A stretch of DNA of 64,000 nt from assembly GCF_018919165.1 (NCBI RefSeq), contig NZ_JAHLQM010000004.1, positions 1 to 64,000 of the forward strand, read 5' to 3'. Under the pieces are notes generated by a model. That model did no database searches. It saw nothing but the letters and a program-made list of their open reading frames with translations, and had not been told where the DNA came from. Shown one piece after another: positions 43,669 to 54,847 of this stretch. Source of the DNA: Amphibacillus sp. MSJ-3. GTDB taxonomy: Bacteria > Bacillota > Bacilli > Bacillales > Amphibacillaceae. Positions within the stretch are counted from its first letter, which is position 1. Each line of letters begins with the position of its first letter. The position numbers were made by a program, and so were the translations under genes.

Positions 43669-43710
43669 AAAAAGGGTGATTATTTCCCAGGAAATGATCA
43701 CCCTTTTTTT
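43669..43710. terminator. Bidirectional terminator
   Basis: AAAAAGGGTGAT..ATTTCC pairs with GGAAAT.ATCACCCTTTTT. It lies between the pseudogene and the convergent SNF2 gene and has A/T runs on both sides. Confidence 0.85.
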
Positions 43711-43787
43711 ACCACATCCAGCCTCCTAGCTTCAATCATAGGAGGAATCAAGAGGGGGTAAAGCTCTGATTCAACTTTAGTTTCACT

Positions 43788-46700
43788 TTATCTATCATAG
43801 GTGAGTAATTCTTTTAACTCTTCTTTACTTAAGGAAGAGAGTAGCGTTTCACCTGGTTGGATAATTTCATTAACTAAATTGCGTTTCTTTTCTTGAAGCT
43901 GAAAGATTTTCTCTTCAATGGTTCCTTCTGTAATTAAACGAATCACCTCAACCTTCTTAGTTTGTCCAATTCTGTGGGCGCGTCCGGCTGCTTGTTCCTC
44001 AACAGCTGGATTCCACCAGAGATCAAACAAAATGACGGTATCGGCACCCGTTAAATTTAAACCTGTTCCCCCCGCTTTTAGAGAGATAATAAAAATTTCC
44101 CCTTCGCCATCGTTGAAGGCATCTGCCATCTTGACCCGATCCTCGACTGGTGTTTGACCATCCAAATAGAAGGTTTGGTAATTCTCTTGGTCCAATTTAC
44201 TTTGAATGATTTTTAACATGCTTGCGAATTGGGAGAAAATCAAGATTCGACGATTATCAACCCGCAAGTTTTCTATAATTGTCATTAGAAGTTCTAGCTT
44301 ACCGGATTCCCCTTGATAATTTTCTAAGAATAAACTAGGATGACAACATATTTGTCTGAGACGCGTCAAACCAGTTAAGATTTCCAGCTTTTCTTGTTCA
44401 AATTGATCGGCTGCAATGACGGTATCAAGTTGTTGCTGCATGCGTTGTAAGTAGGCGAGGTAGACTTGTTTTTGGTCTTTTGTTAATTCGCTATATTGTT
44501 CAAATTCAATTTTATCTGGTAAATCAGGTAACACATCTGTTTTTAAGCGTCTTAAAATAAATGGTCTAGTAATTTGTTGGATATAGTCATTTGGATATTG
44601 AGTAAATTGCTTTTTTGAACCTAGAAAGCCAGGTGATAGGGTCTGGAAGATTGACCATAGTTCATCCAATCTGTTCTCAATCGGTGTTCCGCTCAAAGCA
44701 AAATGCTGTTTGGCTTGTATCTGCCGAGTTGCTTTAGCCGTTTGAGTCAAATGATTTTTTATCGCTTGGGCCTCATCTAAGATTAGAACATCAAAAAATA
44801 TCGATTGATATAATGAAATATCCTGTCTAATTAAGGGATATGACGTGATCCAGACATCTGGCCTGTTGCTGGATGTTATTTTACTTTTACGTTCTGCTTT
44901 TGTTCCAACAACAACCTCAACAATAAGTGATGGTGCGAATTTCTCAAATTCCTTTTTCCAATTGTAAATAAGTGATGCTGGTGCAATGACTAACGATGGA
45001 AAAGGATCTTCTATTTCCTTTTCACTTAAAATAAAGCTAATCGCCTGAATTGTTTTTCCTAGTCCCATTTCGTCAGCTAAAATACCCCCAAGTTGATAAC
45101 GGGCAAGTGATTTAAACCATTGAAAGCCAATTGCCTGATAATCCCTTAAGTTAGCATTCAATGTATTAGGAACTTGATATTCAATCGCTTGTGGATCTTT
45201 CAAGGTTTCTAATAATTGTTTAAAGGTATCTGAATAGCTGGCTTGATCCTCTGTCAAAGCATGGTCAACTTGAAGACTTTTTGCTGGACTTAGTTCGAGA
45301 CGGAGTTGGTCAATATCACGTTTTTTCAAATTTAGCTGCTCAGCTAGTGCTTGAAAATCTTGAAAGGACTGATTTTTCAATTGAATCAAGGCACCATCGG
45401 TTAAACGATGATAGGATTTCTTTTCTATCAAAGCCTGTAAGACATCACGAATATCCTGATTGGAAATGCCATCAATATTGAATTCTACATCTAACATGCC
45501 AGTGTTTGCATTGACTTCAATATTTGTTTGAAGCTGGTGTGGATGCTCAGCTTTTAGTTCTTTAACTGAATCAGTTAAATAGATAGTTGCTTCTTGATAA
45601 AGTTCAGGTAAAGTATAATAAATAAAATGATAGATTCCTTCTTCATTAAAGAGCCAGTAATTTTGATTTAAATAACGAAAACCACTCGCTTTTATTTTAT
45701 TAAGCATGGATTGTTCAGTTTGGAAATCCCTAATTAAAACATCGCCATCTTCAGTTTTTGATTGATGAGGATAGATCGCTTTATCCCCATATTGAAAAAT
45801 AACGGATAGACTCAAAGCATCTTTTTGTGTATCAAGATATAACTTTATTTCAAGTGGGGCTTTTGAAATGACTTGCTCAGCTTCTTGGCTAAATGTAATC
45901 TTTCCGATTGTTTTTAATTTAGGTAGAACATAACCGATAAAATAGGTCATTTTACTTTTACTGATTTGATAAAGATTCTTCTGGCGATAAGGTAACAAGC
46001 CGTGAATCTGCGCTAATGTATTCTCTTGTTGGTCTGATAGGAAGTAAAAGTGTTCACCTCGATTGAGATATTGATAATAGCTTGAAAATTGATAGCTGAA
46101 TAAATCCTTGAAATTTATTGTAAAGCTCTGATCTTCTTCCAAGTTAATTGGAAAGGTAATATTAGGTAACTGTTCATGAAGGTGGATTTCAGTTGCTAGG
46201 ACTTGACCATTTTTTATTAACTGTAAGGATTGAGATTGAACCTTATTAAAAAACGCTTTGATTAAAAAAGGTGGTAAAGCCAATTCGCGCTTATCACTTG
46301 ATAAAAAATCAGATGAATAAAGCTTAGCATGAGTATTGGCTTCTTTAATTAAAGTTAATAGTTCCATATCAGTCTCATCGATGAAATGCTTTGTCGGTTG
46401 GTAAGAAAATGTTTCAGTCACTTTGAACTTTTGTTTTAGATCAAGGGCTTTAAGAAATGCTGATAAATCCTTTACGATAAACAGTTGATTTTCGCCAATC
46501 TTTAAACTGACGGTATAAAATGAATCGTGATTAGAGTTGTGCTGTTTTTCGATCAGTTGATAATTAAATTTGACTTGCTTCTCTTTGGTTAATGAATTGA
46601 TCTGTTCAGCTTCAAACATCTCGATCATTCGCATTGGAAAGGGATCCGTGACAATGGCTGATGTTTCTTCTGTTACTGTTGTATTTTGTAAATGGTATTT

Positions 46701-46976
46701 ACTAATCGCCAATAAAACAGCGGCAATGTGCTTACAGGTAAAATGGGTATGATAGGCAGGACAGTCGCACTTAGCTTCGAGGTCATCATCATTAAAGAAA
46801 AAAATTCTCACCCGATAATGATTCCCACCTTTAACAGTTGCACTCCAGGAATTGATTGTCGGATTATAGCTTAATTTAATCACTCTACCTTTATTAAATA
46901 GATCGACACCCCGTCTATAAAAGCGTTGACCAGTAATTTTTAAAATATCTTCAGTTTCTAAATAGAATTGTGCCAT
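43788..46976 (-). CDS. SWIM zinc-finger SNF2/Rad54-type helicase
   Basis: A 1062-residue DNA-dependent ATPase of the bacterial SNF2 class (YwqA in B. subtilis). SWIM finger near residues 55-75 (CDCPAYHTHFTCKH: C-x-C and C-x-H), a long middle region, then SNF2_N with Walker A ADEMGLGKT and DEAQ box, and Helicase_C with LKAGGTGLNLTGAD and AAGRAHRIGQT. Such proteins move along double-stranded DNA and may strip bound proteins or RNA polymerase; the exact role in bacteria is unclear. AAGGAG is seven bases before the ATG. It is the only minus-strand gene in the right half of the window. Confidence 0.92.
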   Translation of the reverse strand: MAQFYLETEDILKITGQRFYRRGVDLFNKGRVIKLSYNPTINSWSATVKGGNHYRVRIFFFNDDDLEAKCDCPAYHTHFTCKHIAAVLLAISKYHLQNTTVTEETSAIVTDPFPMRMIEMFEAEQINSLTKEKQVKFNYQLIEKQHNSNHDSFYTVSLKIGENQLFIVKDLSAFLKALDLKQKFKVTETFSYQPTKHFIDETDMELLTLIKEANTHAKLYSSDFLSSDKRELALPPFLIKAFFNKVQSQSLQLIKNGQVLATEIHLHEQLPNITFPINLEEDQSFTINFKDLFSYQFSSYYQYLNRGEHFYFLSDQQENTLAQIHGLLPYRQKNLYQISKSKMTYFIGYVLPKLKTIGKITFSQEAEQVISKAPLEIKLYLDTQKDALSLSVIFQYGDKAIYPHQSKTEDGDVLIRDFQTEQSMLNKIKASGFRYLNQNYWLFNEEGIYHFIYYTLPELYQEATIYLTDSVKELKAEHPHQLQTNIEVNANTGMLDVEFNIDGISNQDIRDVLQALIEKKSYHRLTDGALIQLKNQSFQDFQALAEQLNLKKRDIDQLRLELSPAKSLQVDHALTEDQASYSDTFKQLLETLKDPQAIEYQVPNTLNANLRDYQAIGFQWFKSLARYQLGGILADEMGLGKTIQAISFILSEKEIEDPFPSLVIAPASLIYNWKKEFEKFAPSLIVEVVVGTKAERKSKITSSNRPDVWITSYPLIRQDISLYQSIFFDVLILDEAQAIKNHLTQTAKATRQIQAKQHFALSGTPIENRLDELWSIFQTLSPGFLGSKKQFTQYPNDYIQQITRPFILRRLKTDVLPDLPDKIEFEQYSELTKDQKQVYLAYLQRMQQQLDTVIAADQFEQEKLEILTGLTRLRQICCHPSLFLENYQGESGKLELLMTIIENLRVDNRRILIFSQFASMLKIIQSKLDQENYQTFYLDGQTPVEDRVKMADAFNDGEGEIFIISLKAGGTGLNLTGADTVILFDLWWNPAVEEQAAGRAHRIGQTKKVEVIRLITEGTIEEKIFQLQEKKRNLVNEIIQPGETLLSSLSKEELKELLTYDR

Positions 46977-47130
46977 AATTTGCTCCTTGTATAAAAATCT
47001 CTATCCAATTAGTATAACAAATATTTAGGAAAAATGATTGGATCTTTTTTCGATTCATATTTGACAGATTAAAGTTAAATATGCTACTTTCAATTACGAT
47101 ATTAAAATAAAATATATAGAAGGTTATCAA

Positions 47131-48717
47131 ATGACATTAATAGAAGAAGTAAAAAAACGAAAAACTTTTGCAATCATCTCACACCCGGACGCCGGTAAGA
47201 CGACAATGACTGAAAAATTATTATTATTTGGAAATCAAATTCGAGCTGCGGGTACCGTAAAAGGAAAGAAATCAGGAAAATTTGCGACCTCAGACTGGAT
47301 GGAAATTGAAAAGCAACGGGGAATCTCAGTGACATCAAGTGTGATGAACTTTTCATATCATGGTTATCATGTAAATATTTTAGATACGCCAGGACATGAG
47401 GATTTTAGTGAGGATACTTATCGTACATTAACAGCGGTTGATAGTGTGATCATGATTATTGATGCAACAAAAGGGATCGAGGTCCAAACCATTAAGCTGT
47501 TTAAAGTGTGTAAAATGCGAGGAATTCCAATTTTTACTTTTATAAACAAACTCGATCGAGAAGGACGGGATCCTTTTGACTTGTTGGAACAAATTGAAGA
47601 TGTATTGGAGATCGAAACTTACCCGATCAATTGGCCTGCAGGAATGGGAAAACGGTTTTTAGGCATCTTTGACCGATATCATGAACAATTCATTAAATTT
47701 AATGGGAATGAAGAGGAAGTGATCATCCCATATCAAGATTTGGCTTCAGGAAACCATCCGGATTTAACAGACCATCCAACTTATCTGGAAACAGAAGAAG
47801 AACTTGCCCTATTAAATGAAGCCGGTGATCCCTTATCGATGGATAAGGTTTTACAAGGTGAACAAACACCTGTTTTCTTTGGGAGTGCGCTTGCTCCATT
47901 TGGTATTGAAAGCTTTTTTAATACATTTATTGAAATGGCACCTAGTCCAAAGCCTAGAAAAACAAATGAGGCCTTAATTCAACCAGAGCAAGAAGAATTT
48001 TCTGGCTTTATTTTTAAAATTCAAGCGAACATGAACCCAGCGCATCGTGATCGTATCGCATTTTTGCGTGTCTGTTCAGGTCGATTTGAGCGGGGGATGA
48101 CTGTTAAGCTGGCTCGAACAGATAAGATGATTAAACTAAACCAAACACAACAATTTATTGCTTCTGCAAGAGATACTGTAGAAGAGGCTTATCCTGGGGA
48201 CATTATCGGGATTTATGATCCTGGGCATTATCGAATTGGTGATACGCTAATTGCTGGAAAAGATAAGTTTTATTATGACGAGCTTCCTCAATTTCCGCCA
48301 GAGTTATTTAAACGCGTTATAGCAAAAAATGTAATGAAGGCAAAGCAATTTAATAAAGGACTTGAGCAATTGGTTCAAGAAGGGGCCATCCAATTATTTA
48401 CGAGTCATCCGGTAGGAACGCCTATTATTGGCGCAGTGGGTGAACTCCAGTATCAAGTATTTGAACATCGAATGAAACATGAGTATAATGTAGAAGTTAG
48501 CTTAGAGTCAATTGGTGAACGGATTCCACGTTGGCTTGATCAGGAAAAAGTTGATTTAAGCTTATTTGATGAGCGGAATATGTTGGTGAAGGATCGAGAA
48601 GGGAACTTTTTAGTTTTATTTAAAAATGATTTTGCCTTAAATTGGTTTAAAGATAAACATAAAGAAATTCAGTTGATTGATTTATTTGAAGTCAACCAAT
48701 ATAGCCAATCTTACTAA
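47131..48717 (+). CDS. prfC: Peptide chain release factor 3
   Basis: A 528-residue translational GTPase. G1 in SHPDAGKTTMTEKLL, effector/G2 region with RGISVTSSVM, G3 DTPGHEDFSED and G4 NKLDREG, followed by domain II and the RF3_C domain. It recycles RF1 and RF2 from the ribosome after termination. B. subtilis, as I recall, lacks prfC, while many other Firmicutes have it. A weak AGAAGG site precedes the ATG. It is divergent from the SNF2 gene, with its own terminator. Confidence 0.95.
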   Translation: MTLIEEVKKRKTFAIISHPDAGKTTMTEKLLLFGNQIRAAGTVKGKKSGKFATSDWMEIEKQRGISVTSSVMNFSYHGYHVNILDTPGHEDFSEDTYRTLTAVDSVIMIIDATKGIEVQTIKLFKVCKMRGIPIFTFINKLDREGRDPFDLLEQIEDVLEIETYPINWPAGMGKRFLGIFDRYHEQFIKFNGNEEEVIIPYQDLASGNHPDLTDHPTYLETEEELALLNEAGDPLSMDKVLQGEQTPVFFGSALAPFGIESFFNTFIEMAPSPKPRKTNEALIQPEQEEFSGFIFKIQANMNPAHRDRIAFLRVCSGRFERGMTVKLARTDKMIKLNQTQQFIASARDTVEEAYPGDIIGIYDPGHYRIGDTLIAGKDKFYYDELPQFPPELFKRVIAKNVMKAKQFNKGLEQLVQEGAIQLFTSHPVGTPIIGAVGELQYQVFEHRMKHEYNVEVSLESIGERIPRWLDQEKVDLSLFDERNMLVKDREGNFLVLFKNDFALNWFKDKHKEIQLIDLFEVNQYSQSY

Positions 48718-48720
48718 GTT

Positions 48721-48750
48721 AAAACTTGAGGAGCAGTCCTCAAGTTTTTT
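48721..48750 (+). terminator. prfC terminator
   Basis: AAAACTTGAGGA and TCCTCAAGTTTT arms, a 4-base loop and a T6 tail. Confidence 0.92.
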
Positions 48751-48911
48751 CTAAAGTTTAAATGATTAAACAATAGGAAAATAAAACGAATCTCCTATTA
48801 AATGTTAGATAAATGAGAATGTTGGAACCTGCTCAACATGGAATGTTATTTTTAATATTCTTGGAGAAGGGGCTTTTCAATGAGTTAGTTTGTAAGAAAT
48901 AGGATTCTGAT

Positions 48912-48951
48912 CGAATGTTCGTTCGCTTTTTAAATTGATTTCTAGTATAAT
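48912..48951 (+). promoter_or_regulatory. LexA (SOS) box and promoter of uvrBA
   Basis: CGAATGTTCGTTCG at 48912-48925 fits the Bacillus LexA/DinR box CGAAC-N4-GTTCG except for one base in the left half. TATAAT at 48946-48951 with an extended TAG and weak -35 (TTCGCT, 48922-48927) follows; the box overlaps the -35, as in SOS promoters. uvrBA is SOS-controlled in B. subtilis. Confidence 0.75.
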
Positions 48952-49002
48952 AGGTTTAGTTAATTGATCTAGAGGTAAAGGATAGATAGAACGGAGGCGT
49001 AA

Positions 49003-50988
49003 ATGATGGGACAAGCATTTGAACTCGTTTCAAATTATAAGCCCCAAGGTGATCAACCGAAGGCAATTAAAGAATTAGTGAAGGGTGTTAAAGATAATAA
49101 AAGGGCCCAAACTTTACTTGGAGCGACTGGGACAGGAAAGACATTTACGGTTTCGAATGTCATTCATGAAGTCAGAAAACCAACCCTAGTGATCGCTCAT
49201 AACAAAACGCTTGCTGGACAACTTTATAGTGAATTCAAAGAGTTTTTTCCAAATAATGCAGTCGAATATTTCGTTAGTTATTATGATTACTATCAGCCTG
49301 AAGCCTATGTTCCATCGACTGATACATTTATCGAAAAAGACGCTAGCATAAATGATGAAATTGATAAATTACGACACTCTGCAACGTCAGCCTTATTTGA
49401 ACGGGAAGATGTCTTAATCGTTGCAAGTGTATCTTGTATATATGGTTTAGGTTCACCAGAGGAATACGGTAACCAAGTTCTCTCGCTTCGAGTGGGGATG
49501 GAAAAGGATCGTGATCAACTATTAAGGGATTTAGTTGACATTCAATATGCCCGTAATGATATTGACTTCCAGCGCGGAACATTTAGAGTACGGGGAGATT
49601 CCGTTGAGATTATTCCCGCTTCCAGGGAAGAACATTGTGTACGTGTTGAGTTTTTTGGTGATGAAATTGATCGTATTCGTGAAGTTGATGCATTAACAGG
49701 TGAGATTATCGGTGATCGAGAGCATATTGCGATTTTCCCTGCCTCACACTTCGTGACGGGTGAGGAAAAGTTAAAAATCGCGATGAAAAATATTGAAGCC
49801 GAATTAGAGGAACAACTTAAATATTTTCGTGACAATGATAAGCTCTTAGAAGCGCAACGCCTTGAGCAACGTACACGTTATGATTTAGAGATGATGGCAG
49901 AGATGGGCTTTTGTTCAGGAATTGAAAACTATTCCCGTCACTTGACATTACGTGAGCCCGGCTCAACGCCATACACTTTGATCGATTATTTTCCAGATGA
50001 TTTCATGATTGTGATCGATGAGTCCCACGTCACCCTACCACAAATTCGGGGGATGTATAACGGTGACAGAGCTAGAAAGCAGGTTCTTGTTGATCATGGC
50101 TTCCGCTTACCATCTGCTTTGGACAACCGACCTTTAACATTTGAAGAATTTGAAGAAAAAGCAGGACAACTTATTTTTATTTCTGCTACACCAGGACCTT
50201 ATGAATTAGAACACACACCTAAAATGACTGAACAAATCATTCGACCAACCGGTTTGCTTGATCCAAAAGTCGATGTAAGACCGATTGATGGCCAGATTGA
50301 TGATTTAATTAGTGAAATTAACAAACGAGTGGAAAGAAATGAGCGTACACTTGTGACCACTTTGACTAAGAAAATGTCAGAGGATTTAACGGATTATTTA
50401 AAAGAAATTGGAATGAAGGTCGCTTATCTACACTCCGAGATAAAAACGCTTGAACGAATTGAGATTATTCGTGATTTACGTGTCGGGAAATATGATGTTT
50501 TAATAGGGATTAACCTATTACGGGAAGGATTGGATCTTCCGGAAGTGTCATTAGTTGTTATTTTAGACGCTGATAAAGAAGGTTTCCTACGGTCAGAACG
50601 TTCATTAATTCAGACAATGGGGAGAGCGGCGAGAAATGAATCTGGTCAAGTTATTATGTATGCTGATCGGATCACAGACTCGATGAAAACAGCTATCGAC
50701 GAAACGGAACGCCGACGTGAAATTCAACAAGCCTTTAATAAAAAACATCATATTACACCAAAAACAATTAGAAAAGAAGTGCGTGATGTTATTCGGGCTA
50801 CGATGGTTGCTGATGAACAATCAGAATATCTAGAAGAGCATCCAAAACTAACTGAATTAACGAAAAAAGAACGTGAAAAAGTCATTGAACAAATGGAGCA
50901 AGAAATGAAACAAGCTGCTCGAGAGTTAAACTTTGAAAAAGCAGCTGAATTACGGGATCTTGTACTTGAATTGAAGGCGGAAGGGTGA
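49003..50988 (+). CDS. uvrB: Excinuclease ABC subunit B
   Basis: A 661-residue nucleotide-excision repair helicase. Walker [11 protein letters not shown], the beta-hairpin region ([27 protein letters not shown]), DESH box ([10 protein letters not shown]), the YAD/RB domain and a C-terminal UVR motif (about 625-660) for UvrC binding. It verifies lesions handed over by UvrA. GGAGGCG precedes the ATG pair at 49003/49006. The stop overlaps the first possible uvrA start. Confidence 0.97.
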   Translation: MMGQAFELVSNYKPQGDQPKAIKELVKGVKDNKRAQTLLGATGTGKTFTVSNVIHEVRKPTLVIAHNKTLAGQLYSEFKEFFPNNAVEYFVSYYDYYQPEAYVPSTDTFIEKDASINDEIDKLRHSATSALFEREDVLIVASVSCIYGLGSPEEYGNQVLSLRVGMEKDRDQLLRDLVDIQYARNDIDFQRGTFRVRGDSVEIIPASREEHCVRVEFFGDEIDRIREVDALTGEIIGDREHIAIFPASHFVTGEEKLKIAMKNIEAELEEQLKYFRDNDKLLEAQRLEQRTRYDLEMMAEMGFCSGIENYSRHLTLREPGSTPYTLIDYFPDDFMIVIDESHVTLPQIRGMYNGDRARKQVLVDHGFRLPSALDNRPLTFEEFEEKAGQLIFISATPGPYELEHTPKMTEQIIRPTGLLDPKVDVRPIDGQIDDLISEINKRVERNERTLVTTLTKKMSEDLTDYLKEIGMKVAYLHSEIKTLERIEIIRDLRVGKYDVLIGINLLREGLDLPEVSLVVILDADKEGFLRSERSLIQTMGRAARNESGQVIMYADRITDSMKTAIDETERRREIQQAFNKKHHITPKTIRKEVRDVIRATMVADEQSEYLEEHPKLTELTKKEREKVIEQMEQEMKQAARELNFEKAAELRDLVLELKAEG

Positions 50989-50993
50989 ACGAA

Positions 50994-53879
50994 TTGACAA
51001 AGAAAAAGATATCGATCAGAGGGGCACGGACACATAATTTGAAGAATATTGATCTTGATATTCCAAAAGACAAACTTGTTGTTTTAACCGGTCTATCTGG
51101 ATCTGGAAAATCATCATTAGCATTTGATACAGTTTATGCTGAAGGTCAAAGGCGTTATGTTGAGTCACTATCAGCCTATGCCCGGCAATTTTTAGGTCAA
51201 ATGGATAAACCAGATGTTGATTCAATCGTCGGTTTATCACCGGCCATTTCAATTGATCAAAAAACGACAAGTAATAATCCAAGGTCAACAGTAGCAACAG
51301 TGACCGAAATTTATGATTACTTGCGTTTATTATATGCTAGAATTGGGCGGCCAACATGCCCGAAACACGGGGTTGAAATTACCTCCCAAACGATTGAACA
51401 GATGGTTGATCGAGTATTAGACTATCCAGAACGAACGAAATTACAAATTTTAGCGCCTGTTATTTCTGGTCGAAAAGGGGAACATATAAAACTAATAGAA
51501 GGATTAAAAAAAGAAGGCTACATCAGACTCCGTATTGATGGTGAAATGATGGAAATTAGTGATGATATTAAATTAGAGAAAAACAAAAAACACTCAATTG
51601 ATGTCGTGATTGACCGAATCATTATTAAAGATGGTGTAAGGACCCGATTGGCAGATTCATTAGAAGCAGCTTTAAAACTAGGTGAAGGTCGAGCAATTGT
51701 TGATTTATTCGATGAAGGGGAGCTTCAATTTAATGAACATCATGCCTGTCCCATTTGTGGTTTTTCGATCACGGAGCTTGAACCTAGACTCTTTTCCTTT
51801 AATGCACCATATGGAGCTTGTAAACAGTGTGATGGCTTAGGTCATAAACTTGAAGTTGATCAAGAGCTTGTGATTCCAGACCCAACCTTAACATTAAACG
51901 AAGGGGCAATCCTTGCTTGGCAACCGACAAGCTCACAATATTACCCTCAATTACTAGCGAGTGTTTGTAAACATTATGGGATTGATATGGATAAGCCAGT
52001 CAACCAGCTCCCTAAAGAACAGTTAGATAAAATACTACACGGGAGTGGTGATGAAACCATTCATTTTAGTTATCAAAATGATTATGGTGTAAGGCGAGAA
52101 ACAGATATTCAATTTGAAGGTGTTCTAAATAATATTGCTAGACGCTATCACGAAACATCGTCTGACTATACCCGAGATCAGATGGAAAAGTATATGCTTG
52201 AAAAGCCTTGTCCAGCATGTGATGGCTACCGTTTAAATGAAGAAGCAAGATCCGTTTTAATCGATGGTTGTCATATTGGCCAATTTACACAGCGGTCGAT
52301 TATCGATGCAATTGAGTTTTTAAACCATTTGACCCTAACTGAAAAGGAAATGCAGATTGCACGATTAATTTTAAAGGAATTAGAGAGTCGCCTAACTTTT
52401 TTAAAGAATGTTGGATTAGATTATTTAACATTAGATCGAACAGCAGGAACACTTTCTGGAGGGGAAGCGCAAAGAATCCGGCTTGCTACCCAAATCGGCT
52501 CAGCTTTAACAGGGGTCCTTTACGTTCTTGATGAGCCCTCAATCGGTTTACATCAACGTGATAACAATCGGTTAATTGATACATTGAAAGAGATGCGAGA
52601 TTTAGGCAATACACTAGTTGTTGTTGAACACGATGAAGATACAATGCTTGCTGCTGATTATTTGATTGATATTGGACCAGGTGCAGGTGAACACGGAGGG
52701 GAAGTTGTCGCTAGTGGCACACCTAAACAAGTCATCAAACAAGCAAAGTCTTTAACCGGACAATATTTGTCAGGTAAGAAATTCATCCCAATACCATTAG
52801 AACGTCGTCAACCAGACGGACGCTATATTGAAGTCATTGGTGCAGAAGAAAACAATCTAAAAAATATTGATGTCAAAATTCCGATCGGTGTTCTAACAAC
52901 GGTGACAGGGGTATCTGGCTCTGGAAAAAGTAGCTTAGTCAATGAAGTCATTCATAAAAGTTTAGCAATGGCATTAAACCGAGCACGGAAAAAGCCCGGA
53001 AAGCACAAACAAATTAAGGGCGTTGAACATTTAGAAAAAGTAATTGATATTGATCAATCACCGATTGGCCGTACACCACGCTCTAATCCTGCTACCTACA
53101 CGGGAGTATTCGATGATATTCGGGATGTTTTTGCGCAAACAAATGAAGCGAAGGTTAGAGGTTATAAAAAAGGGCGTTTTAGTTTTAATGTTAAAGGTGG
53201 CCGTTGTGAAGCCTGTCGTGGTGATGGTATAATTAAAATAGAAATGCATTTCCTACCTGATGTCTATGTTCCCTGTGAAGTTTGTCATGGTAAACGTTAT
53301 AATCGTGAGACGCTTGAGGTAAAATATAAAGGAAAAAGCATTGCTGATATTTTATCAATGAGAGTAGAAGAGGCTTTAGAATTTTTCAAAAACATTCCTA
53401 AAATCCAAAGGAAGTTACAAACGATTCAAGATGTTGGATTGGGTTATATTCGGTTAGGCCAACCTGCTACTACCTTATCGGGTGGTGAAGCTCAACGTGT
53501 GAAATTAGCCAGTGAGTTACATCGTCGGTCAAATGGTAAAACACTCTATATATTGGATGAACCAACAACGGGTCTTCATGCTGCTGATATTGAACGATTA
53601 TTGCAAGTAATCCAACGTTTAGTTGAAGGCGGAAATACAGTGATTATCATTGAACATAATCTTGATGTCATTAAAGCCGCTGATTATATTATCGATCTTG
53701 GACCAGAAGGTGGGCAAGGAGGCGGTACGGTTGTTGCGACTGGGACACCAGAAGCTGTTAGTGAGGTGGACCAATCCTATACAGGTTACTATTTAAAACC
53801 TATCTTAGCACGTGACCGTAACCGAATGTCAAAATTGGTTAAGCAAGCAGAAAATAAAATAGAGGAGGATGTTAAATGA
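50994..53879 (+). CDS. uvrA: Excinuclease ABC subunit A
   Basis: A 961-residue damage sensor with two ABC ATPase halves. First Walker [10 protein letters not shown], second GVSGSGKSS, two LSGGEAQR signatures, and three zinc modules: CPKHG near the start is not one of them, while CPICGF/CKQCDG and [14 protein letters not shown] are. TTG 50994 is eight bases after AAGGG and gives the usual start of the family; GTG 50985, overlapping the uvrB stop, is the alternative. The stop shares bases with the yvlC start (ATGA). Confidence 0.96.
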   Translation: MTKKKISIRGARTHNLKNIDLDIPKDKLVVLTGLSGSGKSSLAFDTVYAEGQRRYVESLSAYARQFLGQMDKPDVDSIVGLSPAISIDQKTTSNNPRSTVATVTEIYDYLRLLYARIGRPTCPKHGVEITSQTIEQMVDRVLDYPERTKLQILAPVISGRKGEHIKLIEGLKKEGYIRLRIDGEMMEISDDIKLEKNKKHSIDVVIDRIIIKDGVRTRLADSLEAALKLGEGRAIVDLFDEGELQFNEHHACPICGFSITELEPRLFSFNAPYGACKQCDGLGHKLEVDQELVIPDPTLTLNEGAILAWQPTSSQYYPQLLASVCKHYGIDMDKPVNQLPKEQLDKILHGSGDETIHFSYQNDYGVRRETDIQFEGVLNNIARRYHETSSDYTRDQMEKYMLEKPCPACDGYRLNEEARSVLIDGCHIGQFTQRSIIDAIEFLNHLTLTEKEMQIARLILKELESRLTFLKNVGLDYLTLDRTAGTLSGGEAQRIRLATQIGSALTGVLYVLDEPSIGLHQRDNNRLIDTLKEMRDLGNTLVVVEHDEDTMLAADYLIDIGPGAGEHGGEVVASGTPKQVIKQAKSLTGQYLSGKKFIPIPLERRQPDGRYIEVIGAEENNLKNIDVKIPIGVLTTVTGVSGSGKSSLVNEVIHKSLAMALNRARKKPGKHKQIKGVEHLEKVIDIDQSPIGRTPRSNPATYTGVFDDIRDVFAQTNEAKVRGYKKGRFSFNVKGGRCEACRGDGIIKIEMHFLPDVYVPCEVCHGKRYNRETLEVKYKGKSIADILSMRVEEALEFFKNIPKIQRKLQTIQDVGLGYIRLGQPATTLSGGEAQRVKLASELHRRSNGKTLYILDEPTTGLHAADIERLLQVIQRLVEGGNTVIIIEHNLDVIKAADYIIDLGPEGGQGGGTVVATGTPEAVSEVDQSYTGYYLKPILARDRNRMSKLVKQAENKIEEDVK

Positions 53880-54079
53880 CTAAAAAAAAGTTATATCGTT
53901 CAAACAATAATGCGATGTTAGCAGGTGTTTTAGGTGGGATTGCTGAATATTTTAATGTCGATCCAACTATGATTCGTCTTATATTTGCCGTCTTGTGGAT
54001 CTTCACAGCCTTACCATTGACAGCTCTTTATATTGCTGCTGCCATTATCATTCCAAAAAGTGATGTGTATGACCGATGA
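53876..54079 (+). CDS. yvlC: PspC-domain protein (YvlC)
   Basis: A 67-residue PspC-domain membrane protein: [32 protein letters not shown] is the domain core, then one hydrophobic helix. PspC-like proteins act in envelope-stress responses. The ATG overlaps the uvrA stop by four bases, with GAGGAG upstream. The next gene starts four bases before its own stop. Same order as B. subtilis yvlC-yvlD, there with yvlA and yvlB, which are missing here. Confidence 0.9.
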   Translation: MTKKKLYRSNNNAMLAGVLGGIAEYFNVDPTMIRLIFAVLWIFTALPLTALYIAAAIIIPKSDVYDR

Positions 54080-54438
54080 CTAGATGGATACTTTCACTCA
54101 TATTAGATGCTGTCACACTGCTAATTGTAGCTGAGATCTTTTCTGGTTTTCATGTAGAGACATTTTGGGTTGCTATTTTGGCCAGTTTAATTTTATCGAT
54201 TTTAAATATAATTGTAAAACCAATTTTAGTTTTCTTTACTTTACCGATTACCATTGTTTCGCTAGGGTTGTTTCTGTTCGTCATCAATGCCATTACATTG
54301 ATGCTTACCCAGGCCATAATGGGACCCGATTTTGTGATTGAAAGTTTTGGTTTGGCAATAATTGCTTCAATTTTCATTTCAATTATTAATTTATTTCTCA
54401 ATAAACTTGTTAAAGATACAGTTTTAATGAGTAAATAA
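54076..54438 (+). CDS. yvlD: YvlD-family membrane protein (phage_holin_4_2)
   Basis: A 120-residue membrane protein with four helices of the YvlD family, annotated as phage holin family 4_2 but a normal chromosomal protein with unknown role, probably in envelope stress resistance. The pattern ILNIIVKPILVFFTLPITIVSLGLFLFVINAI is typical. It overlaps yvlC by four bases (ATGA), so the three genes uvrA-yvlC-yvlD are translationally linked. Confidence 0.9.
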   Translation: MTRWILSLILDAVTLLIVAEIFSGFHVETFWVAILASLILSILNIIVKPILVFFTLPITIVSLGLFLFVINAITLMLTQAIMGPDFVIESFGLAIIASIFISIINLFLNKLVKDTVLMSK

Positions 54439-54472
54439 TAAACAGAGGCCAAGACATAATCCGGCTAAAAAT

Positions 54473-54508
54473 AAAAAAGGAATTCAGTTGATACTGGATT
54501 CCTTTTTC
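54473..54508 (+). terminator. Terminator after yvlD
   Basis: AAAAAGGAATTCAGT and ACTGGATTCCTTTTT arms with a 4-base loop; suits both directions. Confidence 0.88.
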
Positions 54509-54575
54509 TTACCAGGTAAGTTGTTTGACTTTTAATGACTAACCTTGAATTAGGCTTTTAGTCATCTTATACATC

Positions 54576-54622
54576 AAAAAAGCAACCTAGATCTGACCTT
54601 ACAGATCCAAGCCGTTTTTTTA
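54576..54622. terminator. Second hairpin with A/T flanks
   Basis: GATCTG and CAGATC form the inner stem, with AAAAAAGC before and GCCGTTTTTTT after. Probably a second, bidirectional terminator before pabB. Confidence 0.55.
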
Positions 54623-54847
54623 TTTTTCCAGTAGCCTCGAAAAAGGGCATCTTTTACTATTCCAAAACGAAAAAATAAGAAAGTTAAACAGCTTAGGAGG
54701 GAGTTGGGTGAAATGGTTTAGCCCCTAGCTCTTTTTTTGCCTAGTTATTTTGGGGGAAATTCTTTTTAGAACATTAAATTATGATAAAATATGGTTAGGA
54801 AATTTTACGAAGCAATGGAATTATTCACTAGGGAATCGAGGTGCAGT
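54623..54847 (+). other. Upstream region of pabBC
   Basis: About 220 bases without a supported gene. TATGAT at 54779-54784 with an overlapping TAAAAT is the best -10 candidate. The open frame in phase with pabBC from 54791 has no binding site. A pseudo-stem around GGGGTTTAG-like bases at 54710-54740 was not clear enough to call. Confidence 0.35.

Noticed and set aside
54076-54438. Prophage holin gene
   Set aside because: The YvlD family is matched by name to a phage-holin domain, but context (uvrA-yvlC-yvlD) is chromosomal and no phage genes are near.
54540-54625. Riboswitch or T-box leader before pabBC
   Set aside because: No T-box core or known aptamer pattern; the hairpin with A and T flanks is better read as a terminator.
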